19,002 bases of DNA, taken from assembly GCA_003833135.1 (NCBI GenBank), contig QZLH01000317.1, forward strand, positions 43,679 to 62,680. Direction: 5' to 3'. Under the pieces are notes generated by a model. That model had not been told where the DNA came from. It did not search any database and worked only from the letters and a program-made list of their open reading frames with translations. The stretch comes from Oehlia diaphana (Eukaryota > Glomeromycota > Glomeromycetes > Glomerales > Glomeraceae). The position numbers and the translations under genes were made by a program. Numbering within the stretch: position 1 is the first letter of the stretch; every line of letters begins with the position of its first letter. Below, one piece after another: positions 8,957 through 17,150 of this stretch.

Positions 8957-9432
8957 ATTTAAATTAAACTTCTCCACACGTGTTGAGGATAAGAAAGATA
9001 AAACAAACTGGGTTGTCTTTAGAAATAAATGTAATCATCCAAATAATTAAAGAAAAAGAACATTACTTTTATTATTCCTTTTTTTCTTTATTTCAGAACG
9101 AAACGTAAGTCCCGTTATTTCAAGATGTAAACAAATTTTAAATATATATTTTAAATATATTTACACAAAGAAAAGGGTATCTTGGTAAACGCCGAAATAA
9201 ATATTATGTTACACATATTGTAGTAGCGAATATAAACGCGGAGGGTCATCGAAATGTCAAACCATGCGAAGAAATCATTGCTACACTTAACATGATTAAG
9301 AAAAAAAATAAATAAGAGAAAATTATTGTTAGGGTATACAGGATATTTTTATTTGACATTCAGGACGTTCAATATTGAAACCAGTAAAAACATTAATTCC
9401 TATCGGTACTACGCAAAATTTTATCCGTGTAA

Positions 9433-9658
9433 TAGGACCCAGAAATATAATATGTAAGGGGTCAGGTATTTTGTACTAAAAAAATCATGAAAATCTTTCC
9501 TTTTTTAGATAATTTTTGATAATGCCTGTCAGAATTTTATTTTCCTATTATAGTAATCGGCTGACATTATAATAATTCCGGCCCTGAAATGCGTACAGCT
9601 CATATCATAGTAAAAAATTTTCATCACCTGACCCCTATATATATATTTCCAGGTCCTG
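9433..9658. mobile_element. 226-bp MITE with long imperfect terminal inverted repeats
   Basis: The left end reads TAGGACCCAGAAATATAATATGTAAGGGGTCAGGT in shape and the right end, reverse-complemented, CAGGACCTGGAAATATATATATAGGGGTCAGGT. That is about 33 bases of inverted repeat, with an exact 11-bp core AGGGGTCAGGT (9457-9467; 9626-9636). TAA flanks both ends (9430-9432; 9659-9661). The related sequence at 3722-3770 runs from TTTTATCCG directly into TTATTATTATTGATGATGG, so it marks the empty arrangement. A TAA (TWA) duplication would suit a PIF/Harbinger-type MITE, but the termini do not prove a superfamily. There is no open frame inside. Confidence 0.75.
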
Positions 9659-9991
9659 TAAATTATTATTATTAATGATGGAATAATACTTTATTATTAT
9701 TATAACATATAGTATGTATAATAATAATATAATAAATGGAACAAAATAGAGTAGGTATCGAGAATTTTTGTGTAGATTAAGTGAGTAGATCGGAAATTTC
9801 TTTTATGTGACCACTTTTTTTTTATTGATCACTTTTTTTTTATTTTAAAAAAAAGCACAGTATATAAATTGTGTGCCGTTTAATTTTTTTAAAAAAATGG
9901 AAAATATTATAATATAAATAATAAGTATTATTAAGAATAATAGTAACTATTTTATATATGTGTATAATATTTACACTATAACGAAATTACT

Positions 9992-10029
9992 ACGCTTGGT
10001 TTACGAATCGAACTCGGGTCTCACAAAAT
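9992..10029 (-). repeat. tRNA box-B-like conserved box, copy 2
   Basis: This is identical over 38 bases to 8919-8956, while the flanking DNA of the two duplication copies has many substitutions and indels. The minus strand carries CCCGAGTTCGATTCG. In copy 1 the sequence after it on that strand reads GCGTAAGTAATTTT, a possible splice donor; here the donor is broken (GCGTAGTAATTTC). Confidence 0.35.
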
Positions 10030-10470
10030 AATTAAATTAAACTTCTCCACACGTGTTGAAGTAAAACAAACTGGGTTGTCTTTAGAAATAAATGTAATCA
10101 TCCAAATAATTAAAGAAAAAGAAAATTACTTTTATTATTCCTTTTTTTCTTTATTTCAGGCTTTCAGCTGAACGAAACGTAAGGTCCGTTATTTCAAGAT
10201 GTAAACAATTTTAAATATATATTTTAAATATATTTACACAAAGAAAAGGGTATCTTGGTAAACGACAAAATAAATATTATGTTATAATACATATTGTAGT
10301 AGTGGATATAAACGCAAAAATGAAATAAACTTGGTCATCGACATGTCAAACCATGGTTAGTTACACATCACATGATTAAGAAAAATAAATTATTGTGCAG
10401 ATTTTGATGACCGACATTTTATTTATTGAAACCATCGCAGTATTCCTAATGGCTGAACGGTGAATATTTG

Positions 10471-10485
10471 TCGGTCTTCGACCGA
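10471..10485. repeat. TCGGTC-TTC-GACCGA hairpin
   Basis: This is a 6-bp perfect stem with a 3-base loop followed by TATTTG. It belongs with the other TCGG(C/T)CGAT-type motifs in this window (262-284; about 7191; about 15968). No function can be assigned. Confidence 0.5.
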
Positions 10486-10605
10486 TATTTGTTTATTATT
10501 CAAACGAAGTGTAGATTGGTTCCCATTAAAATAGTGGTAACAATACTAAAACAATATCCCCCAAAAAAAAGATTATTTATTTTAATTGGTCATTGGTCAC
10601 ACACA

Positions 10606-11113
10606 TTGTACAGTAGGGATTGGAATCGATTATCATTATTAGAATCGATTTTAGAATCGATTAATCGACGATTAATCGTTAATCGAAATTATACTACTGC
10701 CGGTCACGTGACTATTAGAAATTCATTATGATCTACATAAAAATTTCCTTTTTGGGAATATTGTGCAACATAACTTGAATTTCATTGGACAACAAAATTT
10801 CCTTTTTTGGATTTTTGTAATGTCACGTGACAACGACCTAACTTCTTAACGGACTACCTAGCGTTACCCTACAAAAATGTCACGAAACGGCCGGCATTAA
10901 GAAATTAAGAAATTAACTATGTGACAAATAATGAGTGACAAATAGGTTTTTGTCAACCGAAATAAAACTAAAACTTAAGGGAAAATCTTGTTAATGCTAC
11001 TGCGCCACAATAAGTAAATTCGATTTTTATTCGATAATCGATTTAAAATCGATTCTTATCGATTTTCGATAAATTCGATTATTGTAAAATCGATTCCAAT
11101 CCCTATTGTACAG
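10606..11113. mobile_element. hAT-like non-autonomous element, 492 bp, with perfect 8-bp TSD
   Basis: The element proper is 10614-11105. TTGTACAG occurs immediately outside both ends (10606-10613 and 11106-11113), a perfect 8-base target-site duplication. The termini are an exact 18-bp inverted repeat, TAGGGATTGGAATCGATT (10614-10631; 11088-11105), fitting the hAT YARNG start. Subterminal regions are packed with AATCGATT and TTCGAT repeats on both sides. The interior has two copies of AAAATTTCCTTTTT(T)GG and two GTCACGTGAC palindromes, but no transposase. The intact duplication and ends suggest a fairly recent insertion. A short open frame at 10468-10731 crosses the left end and is spurious. 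Confidence 0.93.
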
Positions 11114-11634
11114 TACATACATATGCACTGCCAGTGTTCCGAGAACTGGTTTTCTTTTTATTATTTCGTTTAATTTAATATAAAATCGAATAAAATTTTT
11201 TGTAAGAATTTATATATTTATTAATAATTGTTTTGAGTTTTTTCTAGATGTTTTTAATAAAAGAAGAAAAAAAAAGGGAATTTCCTTCCCAAAGAAAAAC
11301 AAATATATATTTGTCGACGAGTTGATCGTTCGAATTAATAAAAATAATATATATATATATCAGATATGTGTATATACTGTATATATATAAAATAAATACG
11401 GAATAAAACTTTCTTATATTATCTTCGAGGAAACAATTTGAAATAGTCGAAATAAATAATAATAAGTAATAAATCGTAAATTTGTAGTACAAATTATTTA
11501 GCCGCTTTATAATTTTGCCGATTATGTGATACGATAGATTATTCGAGTTTTGCCATTAAACAGATTTTGCATAAATTACGGATTTGAATTAAACGATAAA
11601 ACGAATATGATAAATATCGAATATAGTATCATCC

Positions 11635-12417
11635 TCAATAAAAATTAATTCCGTTAAACAGTTGGTTGGCAGATGGATTGTTGCTTATGTTTTGCCTTGG
11701 TAAGTGCCTAAAATAATTTATATACGAATGGATTGTACTTGCATGTCTTATTTTACGTTGAATTCTACGATTCTGAAGAGAACGATTATATGATCGTGGC
11801 ACATATGAAGATGAATGAGTTCTGGTTACATTTGTGAGATATTTTCTTTGTTGTTCATCTTTTCTTTGGTATAGAGAACTATGAAAACAGCAGAAGAAAT
11901 GAGGATATTAAAAAGAGAAATAAATCATTATCATTACAATAAAAAGTTCATTTTTTTAGTCTAAATCCAAGTTAAAGGATGAGGTTTTTTTTTTGTATGC
12001 TTTGCTCATTTTTCTCCCTTAAGATGTTAAGGATGTCACACAGGTAATTACCCCTTATGTCGTACCACCTCCCTTTAAAAGAAATATTTTCTACGAAAAA
12101 AAAAAATTTTCTTTCTTTTTTTTTCAAACTTACCATTCTAAACTTTTCGAAGAAACAAGTTTGTTTTCTTTTCTGATACAAAGTGATGAGGCCATACGTC
12201 TCCATAAAGCGTTCTTTATACGAATTAAATGTTTTTCTTCTGCGCGTAAAGCAGATTCTTCTTTCTGTAGTTCGTGTTCTTCACGTAATTTTTCTTTACA
12301 GATATCTAGTTGTTTGCAAGTTACTTTATAAGAGGTGATAATATCGGTATCGGTCCAGTTACGAGTTTGACTGCTGAGGCAGTCAACAGATTGAGAAGTG
12401 AATGATGAGTGTTCCAT
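11635..12417 (-). CDS. Gene B: paralogue of gene A, two exons
   Basis: Exon 1 is 12417-12134 and exon 2 is 11878-11635 (TGA). The spliced product is 175 aa. It aligns to gene A along its whole length, the best matches being WTDTD, CKQL.IC.EKLREE, AEEKHLIR.KNALWR.M, C.RKENK.VSSKSLEC, LYQRKD.QQ.K, HSSSYVPR, RRIQRKIR.ASTI and LPRQN. Residues about 28-70 are charged and probably helical. It lacks the 44-codon K/S/Q-rich stretch of gene A but has 11 codons of its own near residues 9-20, encoded by a perfect hairpin. The ATG has A at -3, and the same leader precedes both genes. Function is unknown; there is no signal peptide or membrane helix. Coding indels between the two genes are all multiples of three, the main reason to trust both models. 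Confidence 0.8.
11879..12133 (-). other. Intron of gene B (255 bp)
   Basis: The donor GTAAGT is at 12133-12128 and the acceptor TTTTCATAG ends at 11879, with the same phase and codon as in gene A. Its length differs from A's intron by 7 bases, not a multiple of three, as expected for non-coding sequence. Conserved internal blocks lie at 11995-12009 and 12059-12081. A short open frame that runs from exon 1 into the intron on another frame (11972-12205) is not kept in gene A and is not coding. Confidence 0.8.
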
Positions 12418-12535
12418 TTTTTTTCCTTCCTAAAGAATTATATTTTGTTCAATAAAGAAGTTGTTTTTAAAATGTTTGATAAATAAAAATTTTTATAATT
12501 ATTATTCGAATATATACCACGTAAAGAGGAAATAC
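12418..12535 (-). promoter_or_regulatory. Conserved leader and upstream block of gene B
   Basis: 12424-12462 matches the gene A leader almost base for base. About 12510-12532 carries the second shared block, on the minus strand TTTCCTCTTTACGTGG followed by an AT-rich run. The distance from ATG to that block is about 95 bases here against about 225 in gene A. Promoter role is inferred only from conservation. Confidence 0.4.
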
Positions 12536-12905
12536 CTTTCAAAAAAAAAAAAAATAACAACGTAAAAAAAAAAAAAAATTGTTAAAGCAATAAAAAAGAA
12601 TTTTTTTTTTTAAAAAAAAATACAACAAAAAAATATTCGTCGTATTTATATGAATTTTTTACTTTAGTAATAAAAAAAAAAAAAAATTTATTTTAAAATT
12701 ACATGTTCTTTTTTAAACATAAATGATGAATCTAATATGTTAAAAAATAAATAAATAATATATATGTGTAATTATATACAGCATATATATATATATTGTA
12801 TAAAAAAAATAAAAATTTTTTAAACTTTCGATTAACAAATAAATAAATGTAAATATAACTACTATATAAGTAAATAAATAAAAAAAAAATTTTTTTTTTT
12901 TTTTT

Positions 12906-12935
12906 CAATCCGCACGGATCAATTAAATCCAATAA
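12906..12935 (-). repeat. Dispersed GATCCGTGCG repeat, copy 2
   Basis: On the minus strand this reads ATTTAATTGATCCGTGCGG and then ATTG plus a run of A. It shares the GC-rich motif and the adjacent homopolymer with 3602-3651 and 18719-18797, in inverted orientation. The open frame through it is an artefact of the A-run (poly-lysine). Confidence 0.5.
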
Positions 12936-13778
12936 AAGTTTGTCAAAAAAAATTTTTTTTTATACCCCTTAATATAATTTTTCGTCAATATATATCAATA
13001 TATAATGCAACTATATATTGTACTAACAAAAAGTAAAAACTCCATTTGTTTAGATAAGTTTGTTTACTACTATATGTTAGATTATATTATTTGATAGACC
13101 GAAAGGAGAAATTATATAAAAGAAAGGATTAAAAACGTCATATTTATTTATACATGTAATGTAGCACGTTCCCAAAAAAATTCCTCCGAATTAAGTACGG
13201 ATTGAGTGATGCATCAATTTGCATCACGTATTGATTGACCTTTTAACCTTTTAAATAAGTAGGTAAATGCATAAAAAAAAAAAATTTTAATATATGCATA
13301 TACAAATATATTATATATATAAATAAAAAAATTTTTTTCTTTTATTAAAAATATTAATATACATAATTCTTTTCTTTTTATGTAATAGTAAAATAATTAC
13401 GGATTTTTTTTTTATATTATAATTATAATAATAATAACCCTTGAAATTAGTCAAATAATACTATAAATTCTTAACCCCCGTTAATCAATTTAAGTTATAA
13501 ACAAAAACAATATTGCCTGTACTTTGTGAAACAACCACTTTTGAAAATTAACGTTATGTGTACATTCTATTATTATAAACACAAATGAAATATATATAGT
13601 GTAAACTAACTATAAAAATTTTCTTTTGTTGATAGGCATACAATTAATTACATATTTATATTTTTTTTCTCAAGTTGATAAAAATAATAATATTTTTTTT
13701 TAGTTGATAATTAAAAAATTTTTTTGACTTCATTAGTTACTAATTATACATATATTTTTTGTCCATCCCTACTTACTA

Positions 13779-14276
13779 GGAATCGGGAAACGGGAAATCA
13801 TTGTAAGTCCGGAGCGAAAAAAAGAAAGAACTAAAATTTGCGATTTCATAGGCTGAAGATCATGTGGCAGACGGAGAAATTCGTGACGAACATATTGCCA
13901 GCTCTTCGGAAAATTATACAATAGATTGTACAATAGTTTTATGAACAAAAAAAAAAAAATATTAAAAAAAAAAAATACTTACTCCATTTCGCTGAAATGC
14001 TATTTTACCTCCAATCTAATTATTTCTAATATTCCTTCTCTCTATTTTTTTTTCAAATAGAACGGTTAGAATAAATTTATATCATAAAATGAATCAATGG
14101 CAAAATTTTTTTGATCATTTTTGATAAATATATTTAAACCATCAGGATTTCTAACTCTTTCAACTAAGTTTAGAAAGTTTTAAGAAACGTGTTAATTTTA
14201 TATTGACAAACCTTGTTTCTCAAAATCACAAACTTGTTTCTCTCAAATATAACTTTCGCTCATCACTTATATCAAA
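13779..14276. other. Intergenic stretch before the CRN-like pseudogene
   Basis: A short GC-richer patch (13784-13915) contains an acidic open run (AEDHVADGEIRDEH...) that follows a TCATAG acceptor-like site at about 13846-13851 on the plus strand. It is bounded by stops and has no visible partner exon, so it may be a gene fragment or chance. CATTTCGCTGAAATG at 13984-13998 matches the cores of the 30-base minisatellite at 16213. The remainder is AT-rich, with nothing else to report. Confidence 0.35.
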
Positions 14277-15569
14277 ATGGCTACTTCGCAAGACTGTTTT
14301 ATTCTAGGAAACACTATCGTGATCATTCTTGACAATGAAGTCCGTAAATAATATTGAATTTAAAATTCAAAATTAAAGGAACGTATCTGGCCTGAGGAAA
14401 AAAATAAACTTAATATAAATGATCCTAATGGTACGAACCTTTGGAAGATTAATGTCAGTAGAGGCGAGCTTAAAGACGTTCTTACTAAAGAGAATATCTA
14501 AAGCAAACCTTAAAAGCGAGAAAATAGATGCAGGGGATATTTTTACTGATTATTTTAAAGTTAATCAATCAACTTACTGACGGGAATGTTCATATCATCA
14601 TCGTAGTAGATTCATTTATAAATAATTTTATGGATATTAGATATTCTATTTAAGTGATATTATATTATGGTGGATGGATGAAAAAGAACTTTATGAAGAG
14701 GCTAATGTGGAAGAAATTATGATGTCTTACTTTAAAGAGAAATTCTATGAAACAAGTAACTTTATAGCATTGTTCATAATAATTATTTTTCACAAGCGAA
14801 GTCTGAATTATCTGATATCTACACAGATTTTCTGGTCATTTTTAAAGACTAAACACATTGGGAAATGGCTTTCATGGTATATTCATACGTCATATATGTC
14901 TACAAGAGCGCCAGTGTCATGTCCTTTCCGTTCAAGCAGCAGTGTTAATTTGCCAGAATATGTTCATTATTTAATTATTAAGGAAGTATCTTTTGAAAAT
15001 ATCCAGTTGAAAAAAATTGCAAATTTTATTAGTTCAATTATTGGGGATAATCAACAAAATAATTTAAAAGTTTGGTATTACGAAACAAATAGTGTTCATG
15101 TAACTAGCATCGTTAATGGAATAGATTTTACAGTAACCAATCATTTTGGACATGCTTTTGGCTTTAAACGAAGTTTCTATATTGACGACAATCTTAATTA
15201 TTGTCTTCTTCGCGTATTGTTAAAAGCAGGAAATTTAAGTGAGAATTATGCATTAATGACTTTTCGCATAAATGAAGAGAAGTTATGTCAAATTCAGGAT
15301 TATTTAAAAATTAAGATGTCGCGAAGACTTTCAAGGCGATGCTGATGCTGATTCTGATGATATTTGGGAAATATTGTTCTAAAATCCAGAAATTCAAATT
15401 CGATTAGTAATGAACTTTTACGATCCAATAGGGGAAATATTCAGTGGATTGTAATAACGAATGGATTCCAAAAGAAGACGAAACTATTCGTTCCTTTAGA
15501 ACAGATACAAGTACGCAATTTCTCAACAGCCAATTGGCTTATGTTATTACTTTTAAAATAGCCAACTAA
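14277..15569 (+). pseudogene. Crinkler (CRN)-like gene, inactivated by frameshifts and stops
   Basis: CRN proteins are modular effectors of oomycetes, some chytrids and arbuscular mycorrhizal fungi, with a ubiquitin-like N-terminal domain and variable C-termini. An ATG at 14277 opens MATSQDCFILGNT, like the first strand of CRN N-domains, and stops at 14349. Coding then resumes at 14373-14498, with an NLWKI string (Trp codon 14442-14444) at the place of the LxLWKV motif, followed by GELKDVLTKENI. It shifts to 14500-14577 (GDIFTDYF) and 14576-14650 (NVHIIIVV, matching the HIHVIV end of the domain). A long frame, open from 14641 with its first ATG at 14674, runs to 15345. An acidic stretch (GDADADSDD, about 15335-15362) lies in the next frame, and a plausible C-terminus reads 15444-15569. 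At least five frame changes and several stops show it cannot make a full protein. The C-terminal domain is not one I can name. Confidence 0.65.
14674..15345 (+). other. Longest surviving open frame of the CRN-like pseudogene (223 codons)
   Basis: This frame is open from 14641 with a first ATG at 14674. Its second half (about residues 90-215, beginning near NLPEYVHYL and including NGIDFTVTNHFGHAFG and LNYCLLRVLLKAG) has balanced composition and looks like genuine former coding sequence. The first half (residues 35-85, IIIIF, W- and S-rich) looks less natural and may be read in a shifted frame. The end (KMSRRLSRRC) is probably out of frame too, since the neighbouring frame continues with an acidic run. 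It could in principle still be translated alone, but nothing supports that. Confidence 0.45.
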
Positions 15570-16145
15570 TTGTTTATTAAAGATAAAAAAATGTATGAAC
15601 TCCCATACATTGAACTAAACATTAACGAAAATAAAAAAACTATTCAATTTTTATTTGTAGATCAGGTACTAGGTAGGACGGTAAGAAGAGCATAGGCTTA
15701 CATCTAATTTCCTTTTATTATATTATTCAATTAGTTATATAGTATCATCATATCATCCGCTTTACGTTTTTTCTGAAGAGGGCACACTTGCATTGAATTA
15801 CGTAACTGATACTCTGTTTGCTTTCTGCAATATGTTAATTGAATAAATATGCTTTTAGGCGTTACTCGGTTCCACCATTAAGTATTTTCGAATTATTGTG
15901 TCCCATTATTGTAAACTAACATTAGCCACTATTTTTAATTTTGATATTTTCTCGTACTGCGGTTTAAATGGGAATGGCCGACATGATCGGCATATTATGA
16001 TTACGAAAGCAAGGAATATTTCAATGATATAAATTTTTTTTGTTTCTAAATTCTAACCGTACTATTTGAAAAAAAAAAATTGAAATTAATTTTGTATATG
16101 TTTGTTGAATTACTCTTAACATTTCGGCACTTGAAATAATTTGAA
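15570..16145. other. Gene-free stretch after the pseudogene
   Basis: An 8-bp perfect hairpin, AATGTATG (15590-15597) with CATACATT (15604-15611), lies 20 bases after the last stop of the pseudogene and could be a remnant of its 3' region. GCCGACATGATCGGC (about 15976-15990) is another GC-rich inverted repeat of the ATGATCGGC type. I find no coding frame. Confidence 0.4.
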
Positions 16146-16199
16146 ATTAGGGCGCAGAAAGGAGTGAGGCGCAGCTAATAGTCAAATGACAGCCGGGTA

Positions 16200-16302
16200 A
16201 TTTGTAAAATGGCATTTCGGTGAAATGGAGTAAGTAAATTTCCATGTCGGTAAAATGAAAGTCAGCAAATTTCATGTCGATGAAATGCTGTCTGTAAATT
16301 GT
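16200..16302. repeat. 30-bp minisatellite with palindromic core, three copies
   Basis: Near-palindromic cores CATTTCGGTGAAATG (16213-16227), CATGTCGGTAAAATG (16243-16257) and CATGTCGATGAAATG (16273-16287) are spaced exactly 30 bases, each preceded by a GTAAATTT-like string. Because 30 is divisible by three, the minus strand reads as a repeating 10-residue pattern (HFIDMKFADF, HFTDMEIYLL, HFTEMPFYKL) inside a 101-codon open frame (16147-16452). That frame has no other support. A single related core lies at 13984-13998. Confidence 0.8.
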
Positions 16303-17126
16303 ACTGTAGAAAATCTTTGTATCTGTTGTATAAATAAACATGTACATATTTACTATATGCTTTATAAAGTCGTACAATAAATTAAAAATATCATTTATTC
16401 CATTTTTTACCAAAGAAGATTTATAAATTGTGATCAAAAATTGAATAAACAAATCACCCTTTTTTATATCCTCATATATCCTTATTTATTTGTTTATTTT
16501 ACGTACAACTTTATACTTTTTTTTAATAAGTATTCCTTTAAGAAGCTCTTTTTAGTTTTTGAACTATCCTTAAATTATATAAATTATACAAATTATATAA
16601 ATTATCATTTAGGGACCAAATTAAGAATGGTATCTTCAATAACTTTTACTATTCTATTTTGTAAACATGTCAAATGCGTCAAATGTAAAAATAAAAATTA
16701 AACTTGTATAATTTTTCGTCATTGATATTTTTATCCATATAGCGTAATAATTAAATATTTATGCATAACATACATTAAATATATATAATATGTATATACT
16801 GCGCCGACCGCCAAATTTTAAAATATGTTATTATAATGGGTTCAAAAAACTAAAAAATAAAATATTTTCAAGTAGGGAATGCTGTACAACGGTAACACCG
16901 CCACTTTTACAACTTACAGAAAAAAAGAATCTCAAAACTATAAACAAAATAAGTAAAATAAAAATAAAAATATTATCATATTAATTTCGTGCCAATTCAT
17001 TACAATAGTTACAGATCATATAATAATTATATAATTATTAAACTTTTTAATTATGGAGAACTAAACATTTCAAATCGATGATTATATAGATCGAATTTTT
17101 TTTAATCAAAAAAATTAATATTGTGC
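16303..17126. other. Gene-free AT-rich stretch
   Basis: Open frames here are phenylalanine/isoleucine/tyrosine-rich artefacts of composition. ACTGCGCCGACCGCC at about 16799 is a GC-rich string related to the GGCGCAG motifs at 16151 and 16169 in inverted orientation, and CGGTAACACCG at about 16891 forms a 4-bp hairpin. AATAATTATATAATTATT at about 17023 is an 18-base perfect palindrome. No element boundaries can be drawn. Confidence 0.4.
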
Positions 17127-17150
17127 ATGAATGAATGAATGAATGAATGA
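17127..17150. repeat. (ATGA)6 microsatellite
   Basis: Six uninterrupted ATGA units. Confidence 0.95.

Larger units (their letters stand above)
8499..9329 (+). repeat. Direct tandem duplication, copy 1
   Basis: This begins with TACGCAAAATTTTATCCG and ends near AACATGATTAAGAAAAAAAATAAAT. Copy 2 (9410-10396) follows after only about 80 bases, in the same orientation. Shared content includes GGAACAAAATA...GAGAATTT, GTAGATCGGAAATTTCTTTTATGTGA, GTGTGCCGTTTAATTTTTTT, the 38-base identical box at 8919-8956, and TTAAATATATATTTTAAATATATTTACAC. Both copies retain no common reading frame, so this is likely a repeat element, or a non-coding transcription unit, rather than a protein gene. Confidence 0.85.
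9410..10396 (+). repeat. Direct tandem duplication, copy 2 (interrupted by a MITE)
   Basis: This copy starts with TACGCAAAATTTTATCCG at 9410-9427 and ends near ACATGATTAAGAAAAATAAATTATTGT. It carries the 226-base insertion at 9433-9658. Without it the copy is about 760 bases, somewhat shorter than copy 1 because the ATTTCTTTTATGTGA array is shorter. An 11-base extra (GCTTTCAGCTG) follows TTTATTTCAG at about 10160. Confidence 0.85.
11255..13778 (+). repeat. Segmental duplication, copy B (carries gene B)
   Basis: This is collinear and in the same orientation as 4440-7362, with the landmarks listed there. The 492-base hAT-like element ends about 140 bases before the left edge. The 76-base minisatellite of copy A is nearly absent. 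Long A and T runs (12540-12700 and 12885-12960) have expanded in this copy. Confidence 0.8.

Noticed and set aside
8853..9050. 65-codon plus-strand open frame inside tandem copy 1
   Set aside because: Copy 2 does not retain the frame; it is a reading of the tRNA-like box and AT-rich sequence.
10468..10731. 87-codon plus-strand open frame
   Set aside because: It crosses the target duplication and left terminus of the hAT-like element and encodes its AATCGATT repeats.
11972..12205. 77-codon minus-strand frame overlapping exon 1 and intron of gene B
   Set aside because: It uses a different frame from the conserved exon and is not preserved in gene A.
14344..14378. A short intron explaining the first stop of the CRN-like gene
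   Set aside because: The only GT...AG pair there is 35 bases, too short to be credible, and later frame changes lack splice sites altogether.
16441..16701. 86-codon plus-strand open frame
   Set aside because: Composition (F, I, Y, N, L) is what AT-rich noise gives, and there is no homologue or splice context.
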